NCBI RefSeq assembly: GCF_000373145.1
Contig: NZ_KB890605.1
Span: forward strand, 1-37,680
DNA from: Thermus oshimai DSM 12092
Lineage (GTDB): Bacteria > Deinococcota > Deinococci > Deinococcales > Thermaceae
Length of the DNA stretch: 37,680 bases
Direction: 5' to 3'
The notes under the pieces were generated by a model. It was not told the DNA's origin. It made no database searches and saw only the letters and a program-made list of their open reading frames with translations. Made by a program: the position numbers and the translations under genes. Position 1 is the stretch's first letter, and each line of letters opens with the position of its first letter. This document shows, in pieces, positions 1-9,704 of this stretch.

Positions 1-2
1 CT

Positions 3-1532
<1,530 letters not shown>

Positions 1533-1608
1533 TTGGGTTCAGGTGTGTGCTGCCTCTCCCCTTTTCAAGATCCCCCTGCTTGGGCTTCCCGCCCGCGCAG
1601 CAAAAGCC

Positions 1609-1637
1609 ATGCTATCAGCCCCCCTCCTTCTTGTCAA
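1609..1637 (-). promoter_or_regulatory. 16S rRNA promoter inside the end of nrdR
   Basis: On the minus strand a perfect -35 TTGACA (complement of 1632-1637) is followed by a 17-bp spacer and -10 TAGCAT (complement of 1609-1614). Transcription should begin near 1602, giving a leader of about 85 nt before 16S. The -35 box lies in the last sense codons of nrdR and the nrdR stop codon lies in the spacer. It is the best match to the bacterial consensus in the window, as expected for an rRNA operon. Confidence 0.9.
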
Positions 1638-2076
1638 CACCCCCCAGGCGGCGGATCTCCTCGATGAAGCGCTCCACGGAGTCAAACTCCCGGTAGACGG
1701 AGGCGAAGCGGATGTAGGCCACCTGGTCCAGCTCCCTTAGGAAGGCCATGGCCTTGAGGCCGATCTCCTCCGAGGTGATCTCGGGGCCCGTGACCTGGTC
1801 CTCAAAGGTGTAGGCGAAGCGCCTCAGGGCCTCGAGGTCCACGGGGCGCTTCTCGCAGGCGAGGAGGAGGCCCCTTAAGAGCTTGTCCGGGTTGAAGGGC
1901 TCCCTTCTCCCGTCCCGCTTCACCACCATGAGGGGCTCCAGCTGGGTCCTCTCGTAGGTGGTGAAGCGGCGCTCGCAGGCGGGGCATTCCCGCCTTCTCC
2001 GGATGGCCGCCCCCTCGTCGGAGGGCCTGGAGTCCACCACCCGGGTGTCGGGGTGGCCGCAGTAGGGGCACTTCAC
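1615..2076 (-). CDS. nrdR: Transcriptional repressor NrdR
   Basis: NrdR senses ATP and dATP and represses ribonucleotide reductase genes by binding NrdR boxes. The 153-aa product has the usual family layout. An N-terminal zinc ribbon has Cys3, Cys6, Cys31 and Cys34 (KCPYCGH and ECPACERRF), followed by an ATP-cone domain at about residues 49-139 beginning PLMVVKRDGRREPF. The start is GTG at 2076, because the family begins at MKCPYC. This GTG overlaps the stop of the upstream SDR gene by 4 bp (GTGA), so the two are probably translationally coupled. The 3' end carries the -35 box of the 16S promoter on the same strand. No ribonucleotide reductase gene lies in the window, so its targets are elsewhere. 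Confidence 0.95.
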   Translation of the reverse strand: MKCPYCGHPDTRVVDSRPSDEGAAIRRRRECPACERRFTTYERTQLEPLMVVKRDGRREPFNPDKLLRGLLLACEKRPVDLEALRRFAYTFEDQVTGPEITSEEIGLKAMAFLRELDQVAYIRFASVYREFDSVERFIEEIRRLGGVDKKEGG

Positions 2077-2789
2077 GGCACTTCCCGGTAGAGCTCGTAA
2101 AGCTCGGGGGGCATGGGGGGCTCGGGGAGCTGGACGGAGAGGAGGGCCCCCCGGATGCCCTCGGAGACCATGGACCCGAGGCCCAAGGCCGCCCGCACCA
2201 GGGGCTGGTCGTGCTCCTCGGAGACGGGGTCCCGGGAGGGGACCACCCCGTTCACCCGCACCCCGGGGAAGGTGCGGGTGGCCCCCTCGATGAGCCCCTC
2301 CACCGCCTTGCGCACGGAGAGGGTGTGGGGCTCCAGGCGGGCCTCGGGGGGGAGGACGATGGTCACGAACCCCCCGCCCGCCAGGTGCCTCAGGCCCTGC
2401 TGGAGGACGTAGAGGCTGGACTTCACGTCCTGGCTCATAAGGTCGTACCACTCGCTTTCCATGAGCTCCACGAAAGGGGTTTTGCTCTCCGCGGCGGTCA
2501 CGTGCACGATGCCGTCCAGAAGCCCGAAGAGCTCCTCCACCTTCTCAAAGGTGCTGGTCACGTCCAACACCACGCTCATGTCCCCCCGGATGGGGATGGC
2601 CGTGGCCCCCAGGGCCTCCACCTCCGAGGCCACGGCGGTGGCCAGCTCCACGTCGGGGTCCACGGCGATGACCGTGGCCCCGTTGCGGCCGTAGCCGTGG
2701 GCGATGGCCCGGCCGAAGCCCCGGCCCGCCCCGGTGACCATGACGATCCGCCCCTCGAGGCCCAAGAGATCCCGTGACATCAGGCCCAT
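2073..2789 (-). CDS. SDR-fold protein lacking the catalytic Tyr
   Basis: The product has the fold of the short-chain dehydrogenase/reductase family. It shows the dinucleotide-binding motif TGAGRGFG at residues 19-26, an acidic residue after strand 2 (Asp44, suggesting NAD(H)) and the late RVNGVVPS motif. The catalytic Tyr-x3-Lys motif instead reads Leu157-x3-Lys161, the catalytic Ser is not apparent, and the NNAG motif is replaced by VTAA. It may bind a nucleotide without being a normal oxidoreductase. At 238 aa it is near family length, so it is not a truncated relic. The ATG at 2789 is preferred because TATTTT sits 8 nt before it; ATG at 2780 is an alternative. Its stop overlaps the nrdR start, so the two form an operon. 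The function is unknown. Confidence 0.8.
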   Translation of the reverse strand: MGLMSRDLLGLEGRIVMVTGAGRGFGRAIAHGYGRNGATVIAVDPDVELATAVASEVEALGATAIPIRGDMSVVLDVTSTFEKVEELFGLLDGIVHVTAAESKTPFVELMESEWYDLMSQDVKSSLYVLQQGLRHLAGGGFVTIVLPPEARLEPHTLSVRKAVEGLIEGATRTFPGVRVNGVVPSRDPVSEEHDQPLVRAALGLGSMVSEGIRGALLSVQLPEPPMPPELYELYREVP

Positions 2790-2796
2790 TGTACGG

Positions 2797-2803
2797 GAAA
2801 ATA
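2797..2803. promoter_or_regulatory. Overlapping divergent -10 boxes, SDR and macro genes
   Basis: Only 19 bp separate the two start codons (2789 minus, 2809 plus). On the minus strand TATTTT (complement of 2798-2803) lies 8 nt before ATG. On the plus strand GAAAAT (2797-2802, 4 of 6 to consensus) lies 6 nt before ATG. Neither gene has room for a leader with a properly spaced ribosome-binding site, so both mRNAs are inferred to be leaderless. Confidence 0.55.
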
Positions 2804-2808
2804 GGGGT

Positions 2809-3288
2809 ATGGCCCGCATCCGGGTGGCGGAAGGGGACATCACCGAGTTTGAGGGGGAGGCCATCGTCAACGCGGCCAACAACTGGCTCAAGCTGGGGGC
2901 AGGGGTGGCGGGGGCCATCCTCCGGAAGGGGGGGCCCTCCATCCAGGAGGAGTGCGACCGTATCGGCCCCATCCGCGTGGGGGAGGCCGCGGTCACCGGG
3001 GCGGGGAACTTGAAGGCGCGCTACGTGATCCACGCGGCCGTCCTGGGGGACGAGCCCGCCAGCCTGGACACCGTGCGCCGGGCCACGCGAAGCGCCCTGG
3101 AGAAGGCGGTGGCGCTCGGCCTTAAGACCGTGGCCTTCCCCCTTTTGGGCACCGGGGTGGGGGGACTTCCCGTGGAGGCCGTGGCCCGGGTCATGGTGGA
3201 GGAGATCCGGGAGGCCCCGGACACCCTGGAGGTCACCCTTTACGGGTACCGCAAGGAGGACGCGGAGGCCATCCGGAAGGCCCTTTAG
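2809..3288 (+). CDS. Macro-domain protein (ADP-ribose binding)
   Basis: Stand-alone macro domain of 159 aa. The family binds ADP-ribose, and many members remove ADP-ribose from glutamate or hydrolyse O-acetyl-ADP-ribose. The sequence shows the [10 protein letters not shown] motif followed by the glycine-rich GAGVAGAI loop near the N-terminus, and the second ligand loop GTGVGGLP in the C-terminal half. Start at ATG 2809: AGGGG is only 1 nt away and cannot serve as a normal ribosome-binding site, which fits a leaderless start. It is divergent from the SDR gene, and its stop overlaps the stop of the convergent lipoprotein gene by 4 bp. Its substrate here cannot be inferred from sequence. Confidence 0.9.
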   Translation: MARIRVAEGDITEFEGEAIVNAANNWLKLGAGVAGAILRKGGPSIQEECDRIGPIRVGEAAVTGAGNLKARYVIHAAVLGDEPASLDTVRRATRSALEKAVALGLKTVAFPLLGTGVGGLPVEAVARVMVEEIREAPDTLEVTLYGYRKEDAEAIRKAL

Positions 3289-4121
3289 GGGGTGCCCGTT
3301 TCCTCCTTGGGGGTCTGGAAGTACCCCTCCTTAAGCTTCTCCAAGTCCTTGGGGCCCACCTCCTTGTCCCCGTCCAGGTCCCCGGGAAGGCCCTCCCCCT
3401 TCTTCCCCCAGTTCTGGGCCAGCTTGAGGAGGTCCTCAAACCTCCCTTTGCGGGGGAGGGGCTGGCCCAGGGGCTTCCCCTCCTTGTCGTAGAAGACCAC
3501 CTTGGGGGTGAGCCTGGGGGTGAGGGGCTTTTCGGGGGTGAGGAGGAGGCGGAAGGCCTCCAGGTCCTTGAGGGGTTTGGCGAAGGCCATGTCCAGGCGG
3601 AGGAGACGCTTTTCCCCGTCGTAGTCCAGGAGGTAGGCGGGGCTTGCCGTCCTTAGGCTCTCCAGGGCGGGGGCGAGGTCGGGGAGGGGGAGTTCCAGCT
3701 GGAAGCCCAGGGCCTCCCGGGCCTCGAGGCGGGCCAGGAGGAGGAAGGGCCCCTCCACCTGGGCGGGGGGGAGGACCAGGGCGAGCCTGGGGGGCGGGGG
3801 GTCCCCCACGGTGAGGGTGAGCTTCTGGGCGCGGCTGTTTTTGGCCGCGTCCTCCACGGTGAGGATGAGGGGGAACTGGCCCTTCTCCTTGGGGGTGCCG
3901 GAAAGCCTTCCCCCCTGGAAGGCGAGGCCTTCCGGGAGCTTGCCCTCGAGGCTGAAGGCGTAGGGCCTAACCCCCCCTTCCGCGCTGAAGGCGAAGCTGT
4001 AGACCTCCCCCAGGTAGGCCGGGGGCAGGGTGGAGGCGGTGAGCCGTAGGGCCTCCGTGCCCCCCAGGTCCTGGGTGCCGCAGGCCGCGAGGAGGAGAAG
4101 GAGGGGCAAAAGCTTCCGCAT
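3285..4121 (-). CDS. Lipoprotein with Ig-like, cohesin-like, dockerin-like parts
   Basis: A 278-aa predicted lipoprotein. The N-terminus is a short hydrophobic signal ending in the lipobox LAAC with Cys14. Residues about 30-106 resemble a putative Ig domain (He_PIG type; motifs [17 protein letters not shown]-like PEGLAF, GRLSGTP). Residues about 112-200 look cohesin-like ([18 protein letters not shown]). Residues about 228-267 look dockerin-like: a helix [11 protein letters not shown], then a calcium-loop motif [17 protein letters not shown]. The first calcium loop is not recognisable, so only one dockerin loop is intact. Similar modules exist outside cellulosomes, and no cellulase is nearby. 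TAAACT lies 6 nt before ATG, so the gene is probably leaderless. The domain names are my reading of motifs, not search results. Confidence 0.75.
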   Translation of the reverse strand: MRKLLPLLLLLAACGTQDLGGTEALRLTASTLPPAYLGEVYSFAFSAEGGVRPYAFSLEGKLPEGLAFQGGRLSGTPKEKGQFPLILTVEDAAKNSRAQKLTLTVGDPPPPRLALVLPPAQVEGPFLLLARLEAREALGFQLELPLPDLAPALESLRTASPAYLLDYDGEKRLLRLDMAFAKPLKDLEAFRLLLTPEKPLTPRLTPKVVFYDKEGKPLGQPLPRKGRFEDLLKLAQNWGKKGEGLPGDLDGDKEVGPKDLEKLKEGYFQTPKEETGTP

Positions 4122-4127
4122 GGGCCT

Positions 4128-4133
4128 AGTTTA
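4128..4133 (-). promoter_or_regulatory. -10 box of the lipoprotein gene
   Basis: TAAACT on the minus strand, followed by 6 nt (AGGCCC) and the ATG at 4121. There is no convincing -35 box. The same TAAACT-N6-ATG arrangement precedes oxyR. A leaderless transcript is inferred. Confidence 0.55.
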
Positions 4134-4168
4134 GACCAGGCGGGCCCCCCACCGCAGGGCAAGGGCGG

Positions 4169-4174
4169 TATAGT
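4169..4174 (+). promoter_or_regulatory. -10 box of dcd
   Basis: TATAGT followed by 7 nt and the dcd ATG at 4182. GAGGG ends 1 nt from the ATG and is too close to act as a ribosome-binding site. I see no -35 element. This is the inferred promoter of the dcd-trmH run. Confidence 0.6.
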
Positions 4175-4181
4175 TGAGGGC

Positions 4182-4727
4182 ATGGTGAAGCCGGACTGGT
4201 GGATCCGGGAGATGGCCAAAAAGGGCATGATTGAGCCCTTTGAGGAGCGCCTGGTGCGGGAAGGGGTCATCAGCTACGGGCTTTCCAGCTTCGGCTACGA
4301 CCTGAGGGCCAGCCGGGAGTGGCGCATCTTCACCAACGTCTTCTCCACCGTGGTGGACCCCAAGGCCTTTGACGAGCGGAGCTTCGTGGAGTACGAGGGG
4401 GATGAGGTCATCATCCCCCCGAACTCCTTCGCCCTCACAAGGAGCGTGGAGTACATCCGCATGCCGGAAAACGTCATCGCCATCGCCCTCGGCAAGAGCA
4501 CCTACGCCCGGTGCGGCATCGTGGCCAACGTGACCCCCCTGGAGCCCGGCTGGGAGGGGCACGTGACCCTGGAGATCTCCAACACCACCCCCCTTCCCGC
4601 CAAGGTCTACGCCGGGGAGGGGATCGTCCAGCTCCTCTTCCTGGAGGGCCCCAGGCCCGAGGTCACCTACCGGGACCGGAAGGGGAAGTACCAGGGCCAG
4701 CGGGGGATCACCCTGCCCAAGGTGTAG
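4182..4727 (+). CDS. dcd: dCTP deaminase
   Basis: Deaminates dCTP to dUTP, feeding dTTP synthesis. The 181-aa length fits the Dcd/dUTPase trimer family. Visible signatures are [10 protein letters not shown] near the N-terminus, the active-site segment [10 protein letters not shown], then [16 protein letters not shown] containing the catalytic Glu, and a C-terminal tail closing over the active site. It lies first in a compact plus-strand run with a cyclophilin, hisZ, hisG and trmH; the gap to the next start is 2 nt. Transcription is inferred from TATAGT 7 nt upstream. Some family members also hydrolyse the triphosphate to dUMP, and the sequence alone does not decide that here. Confidence 0.95.
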   Translation: MVKPDWWIREMAKKGMIEPFEERLVREGVISYGLSSFGYDLRASREWRIFTNVFSTVVDPKAFDERSFVEYEGDEVIIPPNSFALTRSVEYIRMPENVIAIALGKSTYARCGIVANVTPLEPGWEGHVTLEISNTTPLPAKVYAGEGIVQLLFLEGPRPEVTYRDRKGKYQGQRGITLPKV

Positions 4728-4729
4728 CC

Positions 4730-5329
4730 ATGCCCTACCTTCTCCTCCTCCTTGCCTTTTTCTTTTCCGCGTGCAAAGGTGAGGCCATGCGGCCCGTGCC
4801 TTACCTGTCGGAAACGCCCGTGCGGAGCTTCAAGGCCCCGGAGCCCGTTTTGGAGCCGGGGAAGGACTACTTCGCCCGCCTCAAGACCACCAAGGGGGAG
4901 GTCCTCCTGGACCTCCTGGAGAAGGAGGCCCCCAACACCGTGAACTCCTTCGTCTTCCTGGCCCTCCACCGCTACTTTGACGGGGTGGTCTGGCACCGGG
5001 TCATCCCCGGCTTCGTGGCCCAGACGGGGGACCCCACGGGCACCGGCCGGGGCGGTCCCGGCTACACCTTCGGCCTGGAGATCGTTCCGGGGCTGGGCTT
5101 TGACCGGGAGGGGGTGGTGGGGATGGCCCGCACCCAGGACCCCAACTCCAACGGTAGCCAGTTCTTCATCACCTTGGGCCCCGCCCCCCACCTCACGGGG
5201 GCCTACACCGTCTTCGGCCGGGTGGTGGAGGGGATGGAGGTGGTGAAGCGCCTCGCCCCCACGGAGGGCCCGGGGGCCGGGGGGGAGCGGGATCGGATCC
5301 TTTCCGTGGAGATCCTGGTCAAGGAATGA
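4730..5329 (+). CDS. Cyclophilin-type peptidyl-prolyl isomerase lipoprotein
   Basis: Peptidyl-prolyl cis-trans isomerase of the cyclophilin family, predicted to act outside the cytoplasmic membrane. The first 15 residues form a hydrophobic signal with lipobox FSAC (Cys15), so the mature protein should be lipid-anchored. The cyclophilin domain covers about residues 45-198. It has the catalytic Arg in [15 protein letters not shown], the [11 protein letters not shown] segment, and [14 protein letters not shown] near the end. The length of 199 aa is normal for a single-domain exported cyclophilin. The ATG comes 2 nt after the dcd stop. The stop overlaps the hisZ start (ATGA), which points to translational coupling rather than shared function. 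Confidence 0.92.
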   Translation: MPYLLLLLAFFFSACKGEAMRPVPYLSETPVRSFKAPEPVLEPGKDYFARLKTTKGEVLLDLLEKEAPNTVNSFVFLALHRYFDGVVWHRVIPGFVAQTGDPTGTGRGGPGYTFGLEIVPGLGFDREGVVGMARTQDPNSNGSQFFITLGPAPHLTGAYTVFGRVVEGMEVVKRLAPTEGPGAGGERDRILSVEILVKE

Positions 5330-6405
5330 TCCCCGAGGGCACCCGCTTCCTCCTGCCCCCCGAGGCCCGCTTCCGGGCCGAGGTCATGGACCGCCTCCAG
5401 GCCCTCTTCGCCCGCTACGGCTACGAGCGGGTGGAGCTCCCCGCCTTGGAGCTCTACGACCCCGCGCACCCCTTGGCGGGGCGGGCGTTCAAGCTGGTGG
5501 ACAAGACGGGGGAGGTCCTGGCCCTAAGGAGCGAGTTCACCACCGCCCTGGCCCGGCTCCTCCGGGCCCACCCCCGCTTTGGGGTGGTGCGCTACCAGTA
5601 TGCGGGGACGCTATGGCTCCGCGAGGCGGACGCGGAGCTTGGGCGGTATAGGGAGTACACCCAGGTGGGCCTCGAGCTCATCGGGGTCACGGGGCCTTTG
5701 GCGGACGCGGAGGTCCTGCACCTGGCCCTGGAGGCCCTCTCCGCCTTGGGGGTGGAGGCCGTCCTAGAGGTGGGCCTTCCCGCCCTGGTGGGGGAGCTTC
5801 TTCTCGCCTCCGGGCTTCCCGAAGGGGTGCGGGCGGCCTTGCAGGGGGCCGTGCACCGCAAGAACCTCCCCGAGCTCTCCGAGCTCCTTTCCGCCCACCC
5901 CGTGCCCCCCCCCATCCGGGAGGCCCTCCTCGCCCTCCCCGACCTTTACGGGGGGAAGGAGGTCCTGGAGGAGGCGAGGCGCCTCCCCCTCCCCCCCAGG
6001 GCCCAGGCCGCCCTAAGGGGGCTGGAAAAGACCCTGGAGCTCCTGGAGCGCCCCGTCCTCCTGGACCTCGGGATGGCCCGGCGGTTTGAGTACTACTCCG
6101 GCATCTTTTTCCGGGCCTACACCCCGGGCTTCGGCCTCCCCCTCCTTGGGGGCGGGCGGTACGACGGGGCCCTCCTCCCCATGGCCGCGGGCTTCGCCTT
6201 AGGGGTAGAAAGGCTCTTAGAAGCCCTCCGCCCAAGCCCCGAGGAAAGCCCCCCGGAGGTTCTGGCCCTGGACCTGAAGGCCCTTCGCCTTTTCGCCCGG
6301 GAAAGGCGGGTGGAGCTCTTCCACGGGGAAGACCCCCTGGCCTACGCCCGGGCCCGGGGCATCCCCTACCTGGCGGAAGGGGAGCGGATCTGGAGGGTGG
6401 AATGA
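5326..6405 (+). CDS. hisZ: ATP phosphoribosyltransferase regulatory subunit HisZ
   Basis: HisZ is a catalytically inactive relative of histidyl-tRNA synthetase that assembles with short-form HisG and is needed for its activity and histidine feedback. The 359-aa product has the class II synthetase core: [15 protein letters not shown] early, [12 protein letters not shown] as the motif 2 region, and [17 protein letters not shown] plus GGGRYDGAL in the histidine-binding region. It lacks the full C-terminal anticodon-binding domain of a real HisRS. The assignment is supported by the immediately following short hisG, which overlaps by 4 bp (ATGA). Confidence 0.93.
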   Translation: MIPEGTRFLLPPEARFRAEVMDRLQALFARYGYERVELPALELYDPAHPLAGRAFKLVDKTGEVLALRSEFTTALARLLRAHPRFGVVRYQYAGTLWLREADAELGRYREYTQVGLELIGVTGPLADAEVLHLALEALSALGVEAVLEVGLPALVGELLLASGLPEGVRAALQGAVHRKNLPELSELLSAHPVPPPIREALLALPDLYGGKEVLEEARRLPLPPRAQAALRGLEKTLELLERPVLLDLGMARRFEYYSGIFFRAYTPGFGLPLLGGGRYDGALLPMAAGFALGVERLLEALRPSPEESPPEVLALDLKALRLFARERRVELFHGEDPLAYARARGIPYLAEGERIWRVE

Positions 6406-7025
6406 AGCGCTTTCTCCTCACCGTGGCCCTACCCAAGGGGCGGATGTTCCAGGAGGCCTACGAGGCTCTGAAGGCGGCGGGCCTTCCCCTTCCCCCCCTG
6501 GGGGAGGCCCGGGCCCTGCTCCACGGGGAGGAGGGCGGGGTGGGGCTTCTGGAGCTCAGGAACAAGGACGTGCCGGTCTACGTGGACCTGGGCATCGCCG
6601 AGGTGGGGGTGGTGGGGAAGGACATCCTCCTGGAGTCCGGGCGGGACCTGTATGAGCCCGTGGACCTGGGCTTTGGGGCCTGCCGGCTCTCCCTCATCCG
6701 CCGCCCCGGGGACACGGGCCCCATCCGCCGCATCGCCACCAAGTACCCCGCCTTCACCGCCCGGGTGCTGAAGGAGCGGGGCTGGGCCGCGGACATCGTG
6801 GAGCTTTCCGGGAACATTGAACTGGCCGCGGTCACGGGCCTGGCCGACGCGGTGGTGGACGTGGTCCAGACCGGGGCCACCTTGAAGGCGGCGGGCCTTG
6901 TGGAGGTGGAGGTCCTGGCCCACTCCACCGCCCGGCTTGTGGTGAACCGCCAGGCCCTGAAGCTCAAGCGGGACCTCCTAAAGCCCCTCATCGCTAAACT
7001 GAGGAACCGTGACCGAGGCCCGTAG
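6402..7025 (+). CDS. hisG: ATP phosphoribosyltransferase catalytic subunit, short form
   Basis: First enzyme of histidine biosynthesis, joining ATP and PRPP. At 207 aa it is the short HisG that lacks the C-terminal regulatory domain and so requires HisZ, encoded just upstream. Motifs seen are [11 protein letters not shown] at the N-terminus, [23 protein letters not shown] and the PRPP-binding loop [13 protein letters not shown]. The start ATG overlaps the hisZ stop. The 3' end overlaps the trmH start by 17 bp. No other histidine genes lie in this window, so the pathway is dispersed. Confidence 0.96.
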   Translation: MKRFLLTVALPKGRMFQEAYEALKAAGLPLPPLGEARALLHGEEGGVGLLELRNKDVPVYVDLGIAEVGVVGKDILLESGRDLYEPVDLGFGACRLSLIRRPGDTGPIRRIATKYPAFTARVLKERGWAADIVELSGNIELAAVTGLADAVVDVVQTGATLKAAGLVEVEVLAHSTARLVVNRQALKLKRDLLKPLIAKLRNRDRGP

Positions 7026-7584
7026 GCGGCGCATAGAGGAGGTCCTGAGGCGCAGGCAGCCCGACCTCACGGTACTTCTGGAGAACGTCCACAAGCCCCA
7101 CAACCTTTCCGCCATCCTGCGCACCTGCGACGCGGTGGGGGTCCTCGAGGCCCACGCGGTGAACCCCACCGGGGGGGTGCCCACCTACAACGAGACCAGC
7201 GGGGGGAGCCACAAGTGGGTCTACCTCCGGGTCCACCCCGATACCCCTTCCGCCTTCGCCCACCTAAGGGCCCAGGGCTTTCGGGTCTACGCCACCGCCC
7301 TGAGGGAAGGGGCCTTGGACTACCGGGAGGTGGACTACACCCGTCCCGTGGCCGTGGTCCTGGGGGCGGAGAAGTGGGGGGTTTCGGAGGAGGCCTTGGC
7401 CCTGGCGGACGGGCACATCCACATCCCCATGCTGGGCATGGTGCAGAGCCTCAACGTCTCCGTGGCCGCGGCGGTGATCCTTTTTGAGGCCCAACGGCAA
7501 AGGCTAAAGGCGGGGCTTTACGAAAAGCCCCGCCTGGACTCAGAGCTTTACCGGAAGGTCCTGGAGGACTGGCTCAGGAAGTGA
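7009..7584 (+). CDS. trmH: tRNA (guanosine-18-2'-O)-methyltransferase TrmH
   Basis: SPOUT-class enzyme that 2'-O-methylates G18 in the D-loop of tRNA using S-adenosylmethionine. The well-studied Thermus thermophilus TrmH is easily recognised here. The three family motifs are [29 protein letters not shown] and [20 protein letters not shown], the last two forming the knot that holds the cofactor. The start is GTG at 7009, giving MTEARRRR; an in-frame TGA at 7000-7002 rules out anything longer, and GAGGA lies 3 nt upstream. The known T. thermophilus protein starts four residues earlier. It overlaps hisG by 17 bp and ends the run that starts at dcd. Confidence 0.95.
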   Translation: MTEARRRRIEEVLRRRQPDLTVLLENVHKPHNLSAILRTCDAVGVLEAHAVNPTGGVPTYNETSGGSHKWVYLRVHPDTPSAFAHLRAQGFRVYATALREGALDYREVDYTRPVAVVLGAEKWGVSEEALALADGHIHIPMLGMVQSLNVSVAAAVILFEAQRQRLKAGLYEKPRLDSELYRKVLEDWLRK

Positions 7585-7806
7585 GGAGGGCCTCTCCTTG
7601 AGGTTAGGGTCTTCCGGGCGGATTTGCCCATGGCTGGCCCTCCCTTCCCCGCAAAGGCCGCCGCACCCGGCTCTGGTACGCCTCCATTTCCTTCTTCCGG
7701 TAGCGAACGAGCCCCACCGGGGCGCAGGTTTTAGCAGTTCGGCCTCGATCTGGGCCTGGTGTTCCCGGATGCGCGCCTGGTAGCTGGGATGCTTTTCCCA
7801 AGGCGC
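7585..7806. other. Gap with no supported gene; possible coding remnant
   Basis: This 222-bp stretch separates the convergent trmH and ilvE. On the minus strand one frame reads a helix-like segment (YQARIREHQAQIEAELL), and another frame reads RYRKKEMEAYQSRVRRP. Neither has a credible start, ribosome-binding site or recognisable family, and the two lie in different frames. It may be the eroded end of a gene, but I cannot say which. I see no clear terminator hairpin with a U run. Confidence 0.35.
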
Positions 7807-8763
7807 TTATTGCCCGTTCACGTAGGTGAGCCACCCCTCGTACTCCGGCCGGAGGCCCCGGGCGGCCTCGAGGTACACCTCCCTTAGCCTCAGGGCGATG
7901 GGCCCGGCGGTGCCCGAGCCGATGGGCCGCCAGTCAATCATGGACACGGGGGTGACCTCCGCGGCGGTGCCGGTCATGAAGACCTCGTCCGCCATGTAGA
8001 GCTGGTCCCGGGTGGCCCGCACCACCTGGACCTGGTAGCCCAGGTCCCGGGCGATCTTGATCACGGAGTCCCGGGTAATGCCCTCCAGGTTCACGGAGTG
8101 CTCCAGGGCGTAGATCACCCCGTCCCGCACGAAGAAGAGGTTCTCCCCGCTCCCCTCGGCCACGTACCCCTCCTCGTCCAGGAGAAGGGCTTCGTCCGCC
8201 CCTGCGGCCACGGCCTCCATCTTGGCCAGGGCGGAGTTCACGTAGTTGCCCCCAATCTTGGCCTTCCCCGGCATGACGTTGGCGGGGAAGCGGGCCCAGG
8301 AGCTGGTGATGAGCTTGGCCCCCTTGCGCACCGCCTCCTCCCCCAGGTAGGCCCCCCACTCCCAGGCGGCCACCATGACCTCCGCGGGGTTGTTGGGGAG
8401 GGGGTTCACCCCCAGGGCCTTGGCCCCCATCCAGGCCAGGGGGCGGATGTAGCAGCTCTTGTAGCCGTTTTGCCGCACCACCTCTTTGATGGCCTCCTCC
8501 AGCTCCTCTGGGGTGTAGGGGAGCTCCATGCGGAGCACCCTGGCGGAGTGGAAGAAGCGCCGGACGTGCTCTTTCAGGCGGAAGATGGCCGGCCCCTTAG
8601 GGGTTTCATAGGCCCGGATGCCCTCAAAGATGCTGGTGCCGTAGTGCAGGGCGTGGCTCAGCACGCTCACCTTGGCCTCTTCCTGGGGCACCATGCGGCC
8701 GTTCATCCAGATGAGCCCCGCCCGGATGTGCACGTCCCCGCCCTTGGCTTCCGGCTTGACCAT
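7807..8763 (-). CDS. ilvE: Branched-chain amino acid aminotransferase
   Basis: PLP enzyme of fold type IV that interconverts leucine, isoleucine and valine with their 2-keto acids. At 318 aa it closely follows the Thermus enzyme. Signatures are LSHALHYGTSIFEGIRAYE, GKAKIGGNYVNSALAK with the PLP lysine, EGSGENLFFVRDG, and FMTGTAAEVTPV binding the phosphate. The chosen ATG at 8763 has GGAGG 6 nt upstream. A GTG ten codons in would give the length I recall for T. thermophilus, so the extra N-terminus is less certain. It lies 32 bp after the oxyR-type gene and has its own likely promoter. Its role pairs with ilvA at 17 kb in isoleucine synthesis. Confidence 0.95.
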   Translation of the reverse strand: MVKPEAKGGDVHIRAGLIWMNGRMVPQEEAKVSVLSHALHYGTSIFEGIRAYETPKGPAIFRLKEHVRRFFHSARVLRMELPYTPEELEEAIKEVVRQNGYKSCYIRPLAWMGAKALGVNPLPNNPAEVMVAAWEWGAYLGEEAVRKGAKLITSSWARFPANVMPGKAKIGGNYVNSALAKMEAVAAGADEALLLDEEGYVAEGSGENLFFVRDGVIYALEHSVNLEGITRDSVIKIARDLGYQVQVVRATRDQLYMADEVFMTGTAAEVTPVSMIDWRPIGSGTAGPIALRLREVYLEAARGLRPEYEGWLTYVNGQ

Positions 8764-8769
8764 GGCGAA

Positions 8770-8787
8770 CCTCCGGCCCTCATCATA
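8770..8787 (-). promoter_or_regulatory. ilvE -10 box and ribosome-binding site
   Basis: On the minus strand TATGAT (complement of 8782-8787) lies in the oxyR-ilvE gap, followed by GGAGG (complement of 8770-8774) 6 nt before the ilvE ATG. The leader would be only about 12 nt. No clear -35 was found. This supports the longer ilvE start and transcription independent of oxyR. Confidence 0.5.
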
Positions 8788-8795
8788 GCGCTTTT

Positions 8796-9704
8796 TTACC
8801 CGCTGGCCTCGAGGCGTAAGGCCTCCGCCAGGGCCCGCACCTCCTCCCCTAGGGCCAGGGCCACGGGCCTTTTCAGGGCCCCAGAGCGCAGGACCAGGTT
8901 CACCGTCCGCCCGGCCTGGGGAGGGTCTAGGGGCCTAAGGTGGCGGTGCTTTTCCCGGGGAAGGGTCCAGAGGGCCACCTCCGGCAGCAGGGTGAGCCCG
9001 CCCACCTCCTCCACCAGGAGGACCAGGGTTTCCAGATCCCCGCTTTGGAACTCCACCCCCTTGGCCCCAAGGCTCGGGCGGCACACGGAAAGGACCTGCT
9101 CCCGGAAGCAGTGCCCCTCCGCCAGGACCCAGGTGTCCTCCAGGGGGATCTCCAGGGGGTGGAGGGCCTGCTGGTGGTAGAGGGGGTGCTGGGGGGAGAC
9201 GTAGGCCAAAAAGGTTTCCCGGAACAGGGGGTGGACCTCGAGGCCAGGGGCGCGCTCCTCCGTTCCGATGAGCCCCGCGTCCAGGTGCCCTTCTAAAAGG
9301 CCCTGGAGGATGCCCGGGGTGAGGGTTTCCTTTACGGAGAGCTCCAGCGCGGGGAAACGGGCCTTGAGCCGGGGGAGGAGCTTGGGCAGGAGGTAAGGGG
9401 CCAGGGTGGGGATGACCCCGATGCGGAAAGGCCCCTGGAAAACCCCTTCCTCTCCCCGGGCCAGGGCCTTGAGCCGTTCGGCCTCCTCCAGGACCCGGCG
9501 GGCCTGGGCGATCACCTGCTTGCCGATCTCCGTGGGTTCTAGGGGCTTTTTGCTCCGGTCAAAGAGGCGCACCCCCAGCTCCTCCTCCAGCCGCCGGATC
9601 TGGATGCTCAGGGCGGGTTGGGTCAGGAAGACCCGTTCCGCGGCCCGGGTGAAGTTCCGCTCCTCGTCCAGGGCCACCAGGTAGCGCAGCTGGTCCAAGG
9701 TCAT
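8796..9704 (-). CDS. oxyR: OxyR-type LysR regulator (peroxide sensor)
   Basis: LysR-family regulator of 302 aa. The winged helix at residues 1-60 reads MTLDQLRYLVALDEERNFTR and then TQPALSIQIRRLEEELGVRLFDR. The effector domain contains the OxyR redox pair in EGHCFREQVLSVC: Cys199 and Cys208, the same numbers and 9-residue spacing as E. coli OxyR. I infer disulfide-based peroxide sensing. It is divergent from manganese catalase, its most likely target. The ATG at 9704 follows TAAACT by 6 nt, so it is probably leaderless. Candidate operators overlap its start. It could respond to another oxidant, but the cysteines and the neighbour make peroxide most likely. Confidence 0.88.
   Translation of the reverse strand: MTLDQLRYLVALDEERNFTRAAERVFLTQPALSIQIRRLEEELGVRLFDRSKKPLEPTEIGKQVIAQARRVLEEAERLKALARGEEGVFQGPFRIGVIPTLAPYLLPKLLPRLKARFPALELSVKETLTPGILQGLLEGHLDAGLIGTEERAPGLEVHPLFRETFLAYVSPQHPLYHQQALHPLEIPLEDTWVLAEGHCFREQVLSVCRPSLGAKGVEFQSGDLETLVLLVEEVGGLTLLPEVALWTLPREKHRHLRPLDPPQAGRTVNLVLRSGALKRPVALALGEEVRALAEALRLEASG

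Noticed and set aside
2077-2451. N-terminal extension of NrdR
   Set aside because: NrdR proteins begin at MKCPYC. The extra frame is the shadow of the SDR gene.
5326-6405. Histidyl-tRNA synthetase
   Set aside because: The frame lacks the full anticodon-binding domain and is coupled to short hisG, so HisZ fits better.
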